Assembly: GCF_002980625.1 (NCBI RefSeq)
Contig: NZ_PVLR01000028.1
Location: forward strand, 1-50,560
Length of the DNA: 50,560 bases
DNA from: Malikia spinosa
Lineage (GTDB): Bacteria > Pseudomonadota > Gammaproteobacteria > Burkholderiales > Burkholderiaceae_C
Direction: 5' to 3'
This document shows, in pieces, positions 23,801 to 32,053 of the stretch (position 1 is the first letter of the stretch; the number at the start of each line of letters is the position of its first letter). The notes beneath the pieces were generated by a model. The model searched no databases, was not told the DNA's origin, and was given only the letters and a program-made list of their open reading frames with translations. The position numbers and the translations under genes are program-made.

Positions 23801-23935
23801 CGTGCCGGCGGGTTTGGTGTTCAGCTCGACAACTCGCCGATCGCGATCAACCTGTCCCAGGGCTTCAGTACCTTGCGGATCAAGACCAAGGTCGAGAACG
23901 GCGGCTTTGGCCTGACCAGATTCACGGTGCGCTGA
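20825..23935 (+). CDS. Large lipoprotein with glycosidase-like barrel (often annotated as cellulose-binding protein)
   Basis: The 1,036-residue protein has a lipoprotein signal with lipobox LAGC (about residues 18-21) followed by Gly/Asp. Residues 40-110 (GLAQKGPLARGSVVTLNEL) resemble a beta-sandwich domain seen at the start of surface lipoproteins. A helical part (150-320) follows. From about 400 to 900 a glycoside-hydrolase-like TIM barrel can be read: KVLRFMEWLRTNN, the pair DIWINIPVAADDDYV and IYVEYSNELWNSQF (with possible acid/base Glu in SNELWN), and FFAYEAGAD later. The C-terminal 130 residues look like a beta-sandwich. It is probably anchored to the outer membrane. The substrate is unknown, and the catalytic assignment is inference. 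Confidence 0.75.
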   Translation: MQISKKQKMGLAVTLAAVLAGCGGGGDGQVQQTADGYLVDSGLAQKGPLARGSVVTLNELAVNTLAPNGKSYTYETRDDHGTFFPTSKFTSPYLETTAQGYYFNEVTGKSEQWVALRGLSNLSVGADRTVNVNVLSDVTTERIRKLVTGRPVMAFNAARAQAQRELLNALGIANGAELLSGSSSAPGNFMELDLSQARQADQALAAISGLVSHVGNLRKSEGGVTAFLGELGADLADDGQLNNSIKLGRSVTEQLQQAALAVNFSQVATNLNQFYGKQLYSRTDLAQWVDSSGGSDQVLDRYKYSRDNVLLGQESLSPAWVAGADDAGQCFSVSGGLLYKNGVQQDGAVLAVKGDQFTLGITPAEPGAHTEYIQRSAAVAAQCTGQTPAMRLLQYRVSVAAQASMPVPADYLGANLPNINDYAYTPVYVDLVKQARAFGPTDHPWGGATDVVPVGSDGWPTGDFGLFLMTVPGLEGTYKASFTGKADVSQNGSYNTRIENLRYDMMLNRSTFDVVRGPNAINPDATNMVLVFKNTQPSAASAKGTGIKDLKVVRPGYDALNPPLFTNEFIDHIARFKVLRFMEWLRTNNNLSTSWATRAPLNRHYMSAAGVPWEHVIALANQTQKDIWINIPVAADDDYVLQLARLLKSTLNGSSKIYVEYSNELWNSQFKQFGTNRDLATQELYDNPKSVLAYDGKTHVDVIGYRRIAKRGKEISDIFRSVYGDAAMMTTVRPVFASQVVQTYVAQLGLAFIDAVYGPSSRYFYAFAGAPYFNLGSLQQVDGLSADAVLQALDDSVTALPKQAYFEKNVAFASWYGLPFFAYEAGADTFGPGSIAAKKAASFDPRMLDLCKRYLSTWYAGGGQMLMWYTAGASNWDTQYGTWGLTTDLALTDTPKTQCIDQTRNGLLPPVKARNQVPGSFEALAYVENFEPYTERSKDQVRYLHPESSVDYLIYAPQAGSYGLVITAEAGRSGNLIDVMVNSKTVAPAFELRAGGFGVQLDNSPIAINLSQGFSTLRIKTKVENGGFGLTRFTVR

Positions 23936-23941
23936 GGGCGC

Positions 23942-23987
23942 GAGCCCCAGTCGTCGCCCGGCACGGCCCTGGCGAGGACTGGGGCTC
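23942..23987. terminator. Long GC-rich inverted repeat after the lipoprotein gene
   Basis: GAGCCCCAGTC (23942-23952) pairs perfectly with GACTGGGGCTC (23977-23987), and inner CGCC/GGCG extends it past a small internal loop. No T-tract follows. It probably ends the lipoprotein transcript ahead of htpG. Confidence 0.5.
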
Positions 23988-24032
23988 AACTGATGCCACC
24001 TTCTCCTCGGCCGTCAGGTGACCGCCCCGGCA

Positions 24033-24060
24033 CTTGAAATCGGTATCGTTGTCGCCATTT
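24033..24060 (+). promoter_or_regulatory. Sigma-32 (heat-shock) promoter of htpG
   Basis: CTTGAAA at 24033-24039 is a perfect -35 for RpoH. After 13 bases, CGCCATTT (24053-24060) matches the CCCCATTT -10 at 7 of 8 positions. It lies about 90 bases upstream of the htpG ATG. Confidence 0.75.
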
Positions 24061-24152
24061 GGCATCTGGTGGTCGTCAATCACCCGCGCTTCCTGCCTGC
24101 GGGGCTGATCGGCCTGCACCCGAATTCCACCTCGAGTTTTACTGCCCAGACC

Positions 24153-26087
24153 ATGAGCAAACATACCCACGCTTTCCAGGCCGAAGTGGCCCAGTTGCTG
24201 CATCTCGTCACCCACTCGCTGTACTCGAACCAGGAAATCTTCCTGCGCGAGCTGGTCTCCAACGCCTCGGACGCCTGCGACAAGCTGCGCTTCGAGGCAC
24301 TCGATGACGCCACGCTGTACGAGGACGCCCCGAACCTCGAAGTACGGGTGAGCTTCGACGCCGAGGCCAAGACGCTGACCATCACCGACAACGGCATCGG
24401 CATGAGCGAGTCCGAGGCCATCGCGCACCTCGGCACCATCGCCAAGAGCGGCACCAAGGACTTCATGGGCCGCCTGTCGGGCGACCAGAAGCGGGACGCG
24501 CAGCTGATCGGCCAGTTCGGCGTCGGCTTCTACTCGGGCTTCATCGTCGCCGACAAGATCACGGTCGAGTCGCGCCGCGCCGGTCTGAAAGCCGAGGACG
24601 GCGTGCGCTGGATCAGCGGCGGCAGCGGCGACTTCGAGACCGAGACCATCACGCGCGCCGCCCGCGGCACCAGCGTGATCCTGCACCTGCGCGACGAAGC
24701 GACCGAGTACCTGAACCGCTGGAAGCTCAAGACCATCATCTCGAAGTATTCCGACCACATCAGCCTGCCGATCCTGATGCGCAAGGAAGAGTGGGACGCC
24801 GAGAAGGGCGAGTCGGTGCTGCAGGACGAGTGGGAAGCCGTCAACTCGGCCAGCGCGCTCTGGACCCGTTCCAAGAAGGACATCACGCCCGAGCAGTACG
24901 CCGATTTCTACCAGGCGATCAGCTACGACCAGGAAGCCCCGCTGTCCTGGAGCCACAACCGCGTCGAGGGCAGCACCGAGTACACCCAGCTGCTCTACGT
25001 GCCGGCCAAGGCGCCGATGGACCTGTGGAACCGCGACAAGAAGGCCGGCGTCAAGCTCTACGTCAAGCGCGTCTTCATCATGGACGAGGCCGAGGCGCTG
25101 ATGCCGACCTACCTGCGCTGGGTCAAGGGCGTGATCGACTCGGCCGACCTGCCGCTCAACGTCAGCCGCGAGCTGCTGCAGGAGAGCCGTGACGTCAAGG
25201 CGATCCGCGAGGGCAACACGCGCCGCGTGCTGGCGATGCTGGAAGACCTGGCCCGCAAGGATGTGCTGCCGACCGGCGCGGACTGGGACGCGCTGTCCGA
25301 TGACGAGAAGCAGCAGGCCGAGCAGGACGCCGGCCAGTACTCGAAGTTCTATGCCGAGTTCGGCGCCGTGCTGAAGGAAGGCCTGGGCGAGGACTTCGCC
25401 AACCAGGACAAGCTCGCCAAGCTGCTGCGCTTCGCCTCGACCCAGAACGACGCGGTGGCAGTCAGCTTCGCCGACTACAAGGCGCGCATGAAGGAAGGCC
25501 AGGAGGCGATCTACTACATCACCGCCGACACCCTGGCCGCCGCCAAGAACAGCCCGCAGCTCGAGGTGTTCAAGAAGAAGGGCATCGAGGTGCTGCTGAT
25601 GAGCGACCGCGTCGACGAATGGGCGCTGTCCTTCCTGAATCAGTTCGACGGCACGCCGCTGCAGTCGGTCGCCAAGGGTGGCGTCGACCTGGGCAAACTG
25701 CAGGACGAGGAAGAGAAGAAGGCCGCCGAGCAGGCCGCCGAAACCTTCAAGCCGATGCTGGAAAAGCTCAAGGAAGCGCTGAAGGACAAGGCGCAGGACG
25801 TGCGCGTCACGACCCGTCTGGTCGATTCCCCGGCCTGCCTGGTGGCCGAGGACCATGGCATGAGCACCCAGCTCGCGCGCATGCTCAAGCAGGCCGGTCA
25901 GCCGGTGCCGGACATGAAGCCTATCCTCGAAGTCAACGCCGAGCATGCGCTGGTCAAGAAGCTGGAAGGCTCGGCCCATTTCGACGACCTGGCGCATATC
26001 CTGTTCGACCAGGCGCTGCTGGCCGAGGGCGGCCTGCCGGAAGACCCGGCGGCCTATGTCAAGCGCGTTAACGCCTTGCTGGCCTGA
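24153..26087 (+). CDS. htpG: Molecular chaperone HtpG (Hsp90)
   Basis: The 644-residue product is a full-length bacterial Hsp90. The ATP-binding domain has [25 protein letters not shown] and [13 protein letters not shown]. The middle domain has [32 protein letters not shown] and [11 protein letters not shown]. The C-terminal dimerisation domain ends at [21 protein letters not shown]. HtpG remodels late folding intermediates with DnaK. The ATG at 24153 begins the known [12 protein letters not shown]-type N-terminus; the upstream in-frame extension covers the heat-shock promoter and is not coding. Confidence 0.97.
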   Translation: MSKHTHAFQAEVAQLLHLVTHSLYSNQEIFLRELVSNASDACDKLRFEALDDATLYEDAPNLEVRVSFDAEAKTLTITDNGIGMSESEAIAHLGTIAKSGTKDFMGRLSGDQKRDAQLIGQFGVGFYSGFIVADKITVESRRAGLKAEDGVRWISGGSGDFETETITRAARGTSVILHLRDEATEYLNRWKLKTIISKYSDHISLPILMRKEEWDAEKGESVLQDEWEAVNSASALWTRSKKDITPEQYADFYQAISYDQEAPLSWSHNRVEGSTEYTQLLYVPAKAPMDLWNRDKKAGVKLYVKRVFIMDEAEALMPTYLRWVKGVIDSADLPLNVSRELLQESRDVKAIREGNTRRVLAMLEDLARKDVLPTGADWDALSDDEKQQAEQDAGQYSKFYAEFGAVLKEGLGEDFANQDKLAKLLRFASTQNDAVAVSFADYKARMKEGQEAIYYITADTLAAAKNSPQLEVFKKKGIEVLLMSDRVDEWALSFLNQFDGTPLQSVAKGGVDLGKLQDEEEKKAAEQAAETFKPMLEKLKEALKDKAQDVRVTTRLVDSPACLVAEDHGMSTQLARMLKQAGQPVPDMKPILEVNAEHALVKKLEGSAHFDDLAHILFDQALLAEGGLPEDPAAYVKRVNALLA

Positions 26088-26124
26088 TCCCCTGACGCCA
26101 GGGCCGCTTCGGCCCTAAGATGAA

Positions 26125-26158
26125 ACCGCCGCTCCATTCCCGGGGCCGGCGGTTTTTT
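26125..26158 (+). terminator. Intrinsic terminator of htpG
   Basis: ACCGCCG (26125-26131) pairs with CGGCGGT (26147-26153) and six T residues follow. A second small hairpin AGGGCCG/CGGCCCT lies just before it at 26100-26116. Confidence 0.75.
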
Positions 26159-26171
26159 CTGGGGTCAAGCC

Positions 26172-26924
26172 ATGCGTTCAGCCTCCGCGCTCTGGGCGGG
26201 TTACTGGTCACTGCCGGTGGTCGAGATCAACCTGCTGCTGTTCGCCAACCTGTCGGGTGCGCTGCTGCTGGGTCTGATCGTCGGCTACGAGCGCAGCTAC
26301 CACAGCCGGGCCGCCGGCATGCGTACCTACGGCATCGTCTGCATGGCGTCCTGCGCGCTGACGGTGTTTGCGGGTTATCCCGGCTACTGGTGGGGGCTGG
26401 CCGATGCCGCCCGTCTGGGGCCGATCGATCCGACCCGGGTCGTGCAGGGCATCGTGACCGGCATCGGTTTTCTCGGGGCTGGCGTCATCATGCGCGACGG
26501 TCTCAGCATCAGCGGCCTGACCACGGCGGCCTCGATCTGGGCCACGGCAGCGATTGGCGTGCTGGTCGGCGTCGGCTTCTATCCGGCCGCCATCCTGCTG
26601 GCGCTGCTGTGCGCCTCGCTGATGATGTGGGGGGTGCGGGTCGAGGCCCGCCTGCCGGCGCTGCAGGCCGCAGGCGTCACGCTGGGTTTCCTGCCGGGAC
26701 ACGAGCCCGACGATCACGCGATCAAGGCGCTGATGCATGACTGGGGTTATGCGATGGCCGAGGGCTCGTTGCACATCACGCTTCAGCATGGTCAGGTCAG
26801 CTGGCAGTTCGTGCTGGTGGCGCTGCAGACCCGGCCACCCACCGTGTCACTGTTCGCGCTCGCGCGCCTGTTGCGCGGGATCGAGGGCGTCGACGGGCTG
26901 CAGTTGACGCATGCGCGCAACTGA
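26172..26924 (+). CDS. MgtC/SapB-family inner-membrane protein
   Basis: The 250-residue protein has four to five hydrophobic helices in its first 155 residues and the MgtC signatures GYERSYHSRAAGMRTYGIVC and GIGFLGAGVIMRDGLSISGLTTAASIWATAAIGV. The C-terminal 90 residues form a soluble domain with VSLFALARLLRGIEGVD, like the ACT-like tail of MgtC. MgtC proteins affect growth in low magnesium and modulate the F1Fo ATPase in pathogens. In environmental bacteria the role is less clear. It follows the htpG terminator and is probably transcribed alone. Confidence 0.88.
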   Translation: MRSASALWAGYWSLPVVEINLLLFANLSGALLLGLIVGYERSYHSRAAGMRTYGIVCMASCALTVFAGYPGYWWGLADAARLGPIDPTRVVQGIVTGIGFLGAGVIMRDGLSISGLTTAASIWATAAIGVLVGVGFYPAAILLALLCASLMMWGVRVEARLPALQAAGVTLGFLPGHEPDDHAIKALMHDWGYAMAEGSLHITLQHGQVSWQFVLVALQTRPPTVSLFALARLLRGIEGVDGLQLTHARN

Positions 26925-26938
26925 GCCAGCCGCCCGGT

Positions 26939-27949
26939 TCAGGCCACCAGCGGCCGTTGCTGCATCGCCTCGACCTGCTGCCACAGGATGGCGGCCTGCT
27001 CCTGCCAGTAGGCCGCGCTGCCGAACCAGGGGAAGTTGATCGGGAAGATCGGATCGCTCCAGCGCCGCGCCAGCCAGGCGCTGTAGTGCAGCAGGCGCAG
27101 CGTGCGCAGCGGCTCGATCAACGCCAGTTCGCGCCGGTCGAACTCGCGCATCGTCTCGTAGCCGTCGAGCAGGGCGCCGAGCTGGCGCTGCTGCTGTTGC
27201 CGGTCGCCGCTCAGCAGCATCCAGAGGTCCTGCACCGCCGGGCCGCTGCGGCTGTCGTCGAGGTCGACGAAATGCGGGCCCTGGTCCGGCGTCCAGAGGA
27301 TGTTGCCGGGATGGCAGTCGCCGTGCAGGCGCAGCGTGGCGATCCGGCCTGGCGCGGCGCAGGCGGTCATGGCCTCGGTCGCCAGCGTCAGCGCGGCCTG
27401 TGCCATCTCGCGCCAGCGGCCAGCCGCCTCGGGCGGCAGGTCGCCCTGTTCAAGCAGCCAGGCCAGCGGCTCGCTGCCGAAAGTCGTTGCATCCAGTGCC
27501 GGGCGCCGCTCGAACGGTCTGGCGGCACCGACCTGGTGCAGTCGCGCCAGCAGGCGACCGATCCACTCGAGCACTTCGGGGTCGTCGAGTTCGGGCCGGC
27601 GCCCGCCGCGCGCCGGGCTCACGCTGAACAGGAAGTCGTGGTGCCGGTGCAGGGTCCGGCCCAGCAGCCGCAGCGGCGCCACCATCGGCACCTCGGCCGC
27701 GGCCAGCTCCTCGGCAAAGGCGTGTTCTTCCTCGATCTGGGCCTCGCTCCAGCGTTCGGGGCGGTAGAACTTGAGCACCACCGCGTTGCCATCTTCGAGC
27801 CGCGCCAGGTAGACCCGGTTCTCGTAGGAGCTCAGGCCTTGCAGTCGGCCGTCGCCGCGCAGCCCGACGGTGTCGAGCGCGTCGAGCACGACATCGGGTG
27901 TGAGGGCATCGTAGGGGTGTTCGGCTGGTTCCAGGTCGTAGGCTTGCAT
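26939..27949 (-). CDS. srkA: Stress-response serine/threonine kinase SrkA (YihE/RdoA)
   Basis: The 336-residue protein is close to the usual 328. It has an APH/choline-kinase-like fold: the ATP-lysine region in AVVLKFYRPERWS, EEHAFAEELAAAEVPMVAPL, the catalytic loop LRLHGDCHPGNIL (near 228) and the metal-binding FVDLDDSRSGPAVQDLW. SrkA protects cells in Cpx-linked envelope stress. The ATG at 27949 begins MQAYDLEP; the frame upstream extends into the divergent aminotransferase gene and is not used. It is divergent from the next gene with 78 bases between them. Confidence 0.92.
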   Translation of the reverse strand: MQAYDLEPAEHPYDALTPDVVLDALDTVGLRGDGRLQGLSSYENRVYLARLEDGNAVVLKFYRPERWSEAQIEEEHAFAEELAAAEVPMVAPLRLLGRTLHRHHDFLFSVSPARGGRRPELDDPEVLEWIGRLLARLHQVGAARPFERRPALDATTFGSEPLAWLLEQGDLPPEAAGRWREMAQAALTLATEAMTACAAPGRIATLRLHGDCHPGNILWTPDQGPHFVDLDDSRSGPAVQDLWMLLSGDRQQQQRQLGALLDGYETMREFDRRELALIEPLRTLRLLHYSAWLARRWSDPIFPINFPWFGSAAYWQEQAAILWQQVEAMQQRPLVA

Positions 27950-28027
27950 GGCAGCGATTGTCGCTGCGCCTGCCGCCGGTTGCCGCTGCCACAATCGGCC
28001 CTTCGTCTTTATCGAACCCGTTTTTCC

Positions 28028-29212
28028 ATGCCGCTGTCCGCTCGCGCCCAGTCCGTCGAACCCTTCCATGTCATGCAGGTGGCCAAGCAGGCCGCCGAGA
28101 TCGAGCGCAGGCTCGAGCCCGGCGAGCCGCCGATGATCTACCTCAACATCGGCGAGCCGGACTTCGTCGCGCCGCTGCCGGTGCAGGCCGCCGCACGCGC
28201 CGCGATCGAAGCCGGCCTGACGCAGTACACGCCCGCGCTCGGCCTCGATGCGCTGCGCCAGCGACTCTCGGACTGGTACGCACAGCGCTTCGGCGTCCAG
28301 GTCGATGCCGCGCGCATCGTCATCACCGCTGGCGCTTCCGGCGCGCTGCAGCTCGCCGCCATGGCCTGGCTCGACATCGGTGACGAGTGGCTGATGCCCG
28401 ACCCGTCCTATCCCTGCAACCGCCAGATCCTGGCTGCCATCGGCGCCAGCGCCAGGCTGCTGCCGGCAGGACCGCAGCAGCGCTACCAGCTCACCGCGGA
28501 GCAGGTCGAGCAGGCCTGGGGCCCGCGCACGCGCGGCGTGCTGCTGGCTTCGCCGTCGAACCCGACCGGCACCTCGATCGACCCCGACGAGCTGCGCCGC
28601 ATCCACGCGGTCGTCAAGGCGCGCGGCGGTGTCACGGTCATCGACGAGATCTACCTCGGGCTCAGCCACGATCCGCGCTACGGCCAGACCGCACTCGCGC
28701 TCGATGAGTCCATCGTGAGCCTCAACAGCTTCTCGAAATACTTTGGCATGACCGGCTGGCGGCTAGGCTGGATGGTGCTGCCCGAGTCCGCTATTCCAGC
28801 GGTCGAGCGCCTGCAGCAGAACTTCTTCATCTGCGCCAGCACGATCGCGCAGCATGCGGCGCTGGCCTGCTTCGAGCCTGAATCGATTGCCGAGTGCGAG
28901 CGCCGGCGCATCGAGTTCGCCGCCCGGCGCGACTTCTTCCTGCCGGCGCTGCGCGAGCTCGGCTTCGGCATTCCGGTCCAGCCCGACGGCGCCTTCTATG
29001 TCTGGGCCGACGCCAGCCCGCTGTTCGCGCGTCTGGGCGTGCGCGACAGCACCGAGCTGGTCGAGCGGCTGATGCACCGAGCCCATCTGGTCGCGACGCC
29101 CGGGCGCGATTTCTGTGCCGACGATCCCGGCACCCAGCTGCGCTTCTCGACCGCGAGCTCGATGGCGCAGCTGCGCGAGGCGATCGAGCGCCTGCGCGCG
29201 CTGCTGGCCTGA
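28028..29212 (+). CDS. Class I/II PLP aminotransferase (aspartate/alanine type)
   Basis: The 394-residue protein has the fold-type I pattern: LNIGEPDFVAPLPVQ, QYTPALGLDALRQ, ITAGASGALQLA, LLASPSNPTGT, the PLP lysine in SFSKYFGMTGWRLGW (about K237), and RFSTASS with the substrate-binding arginine near the C-terminus. It probably acts on a common amino acid/2-oxo acid pair; the exact substrate cannot be told. It begins 78 bases from the divergent srkA gene and is followed within 20 bases by a methyltransferase gene. Confidence 0.9.
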   Translation: MPLSARAQSVEPFHVMQVAKQAAEIERRLEPGEPPMIYLNIGEPDFVAPLPVQAAARAAIEAGLTQYTPALGLDALRQRLSDWYAQRFGVQVDAARIVITAGASGALQLAAMAWLDIGDEWLMPDPSYPCNRQILAAIGASARLLPAGPQQRYQLTAEQVEQAWGPRTRGVLLASPSNPTGTSIDPDELRRIHAVVKARGGVTVIDEIYLGLSHDPRYGQTALALDESIVSLNSFSKYFGMTGWRLGWMVLPESAIPAVERLQQNFFICASTIAQHAALACFEPESIAECERRRIEFAARRDFFLPALRELGFGIPVQPDGAFYVWADASPLFARLGVRDSTELVERLMHRAHLVATPGRDFCADDPGTQLRFSTASSMAQLREAIERLRALLA

Positions 29213-29229
29213 GCGTCTATCATCCGCGC

Positions 29230-30129
29230 ATGTCAGCCTCCATCAAGTCGAACCAGAAGCGCCAGCCGTCCCGGGCCGGGCGCGCGCCCGAAAAATCCAT
29301 CCAGGAACAGCTGCCCGAGCTGCGCCCCGGCCAGTCCACCGCCTTGCTGCAGGAGCTGCATATCCTGACGCGCGAGGGCAAGCTGAACCAGGACACGCGG
29401 CGCAAGCTCAAGCAGGTCAATCACCTGCTGCAGTTCATCGAGCCGCTGCTGCAGGAGGCGCTCGAGGCGCGCGGCGACGTCAGCCTGGTCGATCATGGCG
29501 CCGGCAAGTCGTATCTGGGCTTCATGCTCTATGACCTGTTCTTCGCCCAGCGCGAGGTCGGCTGGGTCTACGGCGTCGAGACCCGCGCCGAGCTGGTCGA
29601 GCGCTCCCGCGAGCTGGCCGCTAGGCTGGGCTTCGATCGCATGCGCTTCGTCGCGACCACGGTGCAGGAGGCGATGACCTCGGACCAGATCCCGGCCGAG
29701 GTCGATGTCGTCACCGCGCTGCACGCCTGTGACACCGCGACCGACGACGCGATCGCCTTCGGCCTGGCACGCCACGCGCGCTACATGGTGCTGGTGCCCT
29801 GCTGCCAGGCCGAGGTTGCCAGCGTGCTGCGCAAGCACAAGGCGCTGACGCTGTCGCGCACGCCGCTGGGCGAGCTCTGGCGCCACCCGCTGCACACGCG
29901 CGAGTTCGGCAGCCAGATCACCAACGTGCTGCGCTGCCTTGAGCTCGAGGCCCATGGCTACCAGGTCACGGTGACCGAGCTGGTCGGCTGGGAGCATTCG
30001 ATGAAGAACGAGCTGATCCTGGCGCGCAAGGTCAGCAATGCCAAGGCCCAGGCCAGCGCACGCGAGCGGCTGCAGCAGGTGCTCGACGAGCTCGGACTGC
30101 AGGAGCTGCAGCAGCGCTTCGGCGCCTGA
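29230..30129 (+). CDS. Class I SAM-dependent methyltransferase (Methyltransf_32-like)
   Basis: The 299-residue protein has a basic N-terminus, a helical segment with LLQELHILTREGKLNQDTRRKLKQ, then a Rossmann methyltransferase domain with the SAM motif LVDHGAGKSYLGFMLYDLF (near 90). GVETRAELVERSRELA and the stretch VTALHACDTATDDAIAFGLA, with a later VPCCQAEV pair of cysteines, are characteristic of this family. Related proteins occur in bacteria and, in GSTCD and METTL25-like forms, in eukaryotes. The substrate is not established; RNA is plausible given the basic N-terminus. Confidence 0.82.
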   Translation: MSASIKSNQKRQPSRAGRAPEKSIQEQLPELRPGQSTALLQELHILTREGKLNQDTRRKLKQVNHLLQFIEPLLQEALEARGDVSLVDHGAGKSYLGFMLYDLFFAQREVGWVYGVETRAELVERSRELAARLGFDRMRFVATTVQEAMTSDQIPAEVDVVTALHACDTATDDAIAFGLARHARYMVLVPCCQAEVASVLRKHKALTLSRTPLGELWRHPLHTREFGSQITNVLRCLELEAHGYQVTVTELVGWEHSMKNELILARKVSNAKAQASARERLQQVLDELGLQELQQRFGA

Positions 30130-30222
30130 GCGTCCAGCCGTCGTCAGGTCAGGCCGGCCCCGCCCAGGCGACAGGCCGGGCAGTGGCATGCTAAGCTTTT
30201 CCAGCATCAAAAGGAGACCTGC

Positions 30223-31365
30223 ATGCCCGCCTTGCTGCCCGACGTCGATCCCGACGGTCTGCTCGAGTTTTCCGTCGTCTACACCGATCGCTCGCTCAAT
30301 CACATGTCGCGCCGCTTCCAGGGCGTGATGCAGGACATCTCGGCCACGCTGAAGCAGGTCTACCGCGCCCGCTCGGTGGCACTGGTCCCGGGTGGCGGCA
30401 CCTATGGCATGGAGGCGGTGGCGCGCCAGTTCGCCACCGGCAAGAAGGCGCTGGTGATCCGCAACGGCTGGTTCAGCTACCGCTGGAGCCAGATCTTCGA
30501 CGCCGGCTCGATTCCAGCCGAGTCGCGCGTGCTGAAGGCGCGCCGCCTGTCCGACGATCCGCAGTCGCCCTGGATTCCCTGTCCGATCGACGAGGTGGTC
30601 GCCGCGATCCGCGAGTTCCGGCCCGATGTGGTGTTCGCGCCCCATGTCGAGACCTCGGCCGGCATGATCCTGCCCGACGACTACCTGAAGGCGGTGGCCG
30701 ACGCGGTGCATGAGGCGGGCGGCCTGTTCGTGCTCGACTGCATCGCGTCGGGCACGCTCTGGGTCGACATGCAGGCCTGCGGCATCGACCTGCTGATCAG
30801 CGCGCCACAGAAGGGCTGGAGCGGCTCGCCGGCCTGCGCCATGGTGATGCTAAGCGAGCGCGCCCGCGTCGCGATCGACGCGACCCGTAGCACCAGCTTT
30901 GCCGCCGACCTCAAGAAATGGCTGCAGATCATGGAAAGCTATGAAAACGGCGGCCATGCCTACCACGCCACCCTGCCGACCGATGCGCTGCTGCGGCTGC
31001 GCGACGTGATGCAGGAGACGCAGGGCTACGGCTTCGAACGGGTGCGCCAGGAGCAGCTCGAGCTGGGCCGCCAGGTGCGCGCGCTGCTTGAGCGCCGCGG
31101 CATCCGCAGCGTGGCGGCGCCCGGCTTCCAGGCCCCGGGCGTGGTGGTGAGCTATACCGACGACCCCGGCATCCAGAACGGCAGCAAGTTCCTCGCGCTG
31201 GGCCTGCAGGTCGCATCCGGCGTGCCGCTGCAGTGCGACGAGCCAGCCGGCTTCTCGACCTTTCGCATCGGCCTGTTCGGGCTCGACAAGCTGCACCAGC
31301 CCGAGCGCTGCGTCGCGCAGCTGGCCGAGGCGCTGGACCGCATCGGCCTCACCGAGCCGGCCTGA
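30223..31365 (+). CDS. Class V PLP aminotransferase (serine/alanine-glyoxylate aminotransferase-like)
   Basis: The 380-residue protein has the class V layout: ALVPGGGTYGMEAVARQF, VIRNGWFSYRW, HVETSAGMILPDDYL, FVLDCIASGT and the PLP lysine in SAPQKGWSGSP (near 196). This is typical of small AGT/PhnW/serine-glyoxylate enzymes. It should move an amino group to glyoxylate, pyruvate or a phosphonoaldehyde; no phosphonate or serine-cycle gene is near to decide. AAAGGAG sits just upstream of the ATG. Confidence 0.85.
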   Translation: MPALLPDVDPDGLLEFSVVYTDRSLNHMSRRFQGVMQDISATLKQVYRARSVALVPGGGTYGMEAVARQFATGKKALVIRNGWFSYRWSQIFDAGSIPAESRVLKARRLSDDPQSPWIPCPIDEVVAAIREFRPDVVFAPHVETSAGMILPDDYLKAVADAVHEAGGLFVLDCIASGTLWVDMQACGIDLLISAPQKGWSGSPACAMVMLSERARVAIDATRSTSFAADLKKWLQIMESYENGGHAYHATLPTDALLRLRDVMQETQGYGFERVRQEQLELGRQVRALLERRGIRSVAAPGFQAPGVVVSYTDDPGIQNGSKFLALGLQVASGVPLQCDEPAGFSTFRIGLFGLDKLHQPERCVAQLAEALDRIGLTEPA

Positions 31366-31465
31366 CCGGCGCCGCCGCGCACCCGCTTGGCGGCCATTGA
31401 CGGCCGCTGGCGCGCGGCCCAGAATGCCCAATAGCGGGGCCTTCGACCCCGGCCAAGGGGGCGAG

Positions 31466-32032
31466 ATGAATGCAACGCCGGGCAGCCGAAGCTGCCTCTA
31501 CGACGAGGCCGAGCTCGAGGCGCTGCTCGACGCCATGGCCCTGCAGGCGGCCCAGCTGCTGCAGGGGCGGCGCCGGGTCGCAGTGATTGGCATCCTGCGC
31601 CGTGGCGCACCGCTGGCCGACCGACTCAGCGAGCGCCTGGTGCGCTTGCACGGGCTGGCGCAGCCGCTGCGGCTTGATCTCAAGGTCAAGCGCTATGCCG
31701 ACGACCTGACCCTGCTGCACCCCGAGACCAGCCTGATCGAGCCGCCCCAGCAGGCGGCGCTCGACCTGGCCGGCTGGACGCTGCTGCTGGTCGACGACGT
31801 GCTCTACACCGGGCATTCGCTGCTCAGGGTGCTGGACTACCTTGTGCGCCAGCAGCCGGCCGAGATCCGCGTCGCCGTGCTGGCCGACCGCTGTGCCGCC
31901 ACCCTGCCTATTCACGCCGATGTGATCGGCGCGCGGCTGCAGATCGCGCCGGCCGGCATCGTCGAATGCCATGTGCCCCCTTACGAGCCCGATTTCCGGA
32001 TCGAATTGCTGCAGCCGCAGCGTGCTGCTTGA
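31466..32032 (+). CDS. pyrR: PyrR-like phosphoribosyltransferase
   Basis: The 188-residue protein has the type I PRTase core with the PRPP loop TLLLVDDVLYTGHSLL, a conserved IGILRRGAPLADRL segment, and DLTLLHPET in the flexible hood, all as in PyrR. PyrR has uracil phosphoribosyltransferase activity and in Gram-positives also controls pyr attenuation. In betaproteobacteria pyrR is normally beside pyrB and pyrC; here it is beside another PRTase. The ATG at 31466 follows AAGGGGGCGAG; the frame from 31397 is less likely. Confidence 0.8.
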   Translation: MNATPGSRSCLYDEAELEALLDAMALQAAQLLQGRRRVAVIGILRRGAPLADRLSERLVRLHGLAQPLRLDLKVKRYADDLTLLHPETSLIEPPQQAALDLAGWTLLLVDDVLYTGHSLLRVLDYLVRQQPAEIRVAVLADRCAATLPIHADVIGARLQIAPAGIVECHVPPYEPDFRIELLQPQRAA

Positions 32033-32053
32033 GTCTCATCCCAGGAGCCCTCC

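Noticed and set aside
24018-24152. Forty-five-codon extension of htpG
   Set aside because: It covers the heat-shock promoter and the known HtpG N-terminus starts at 24153.
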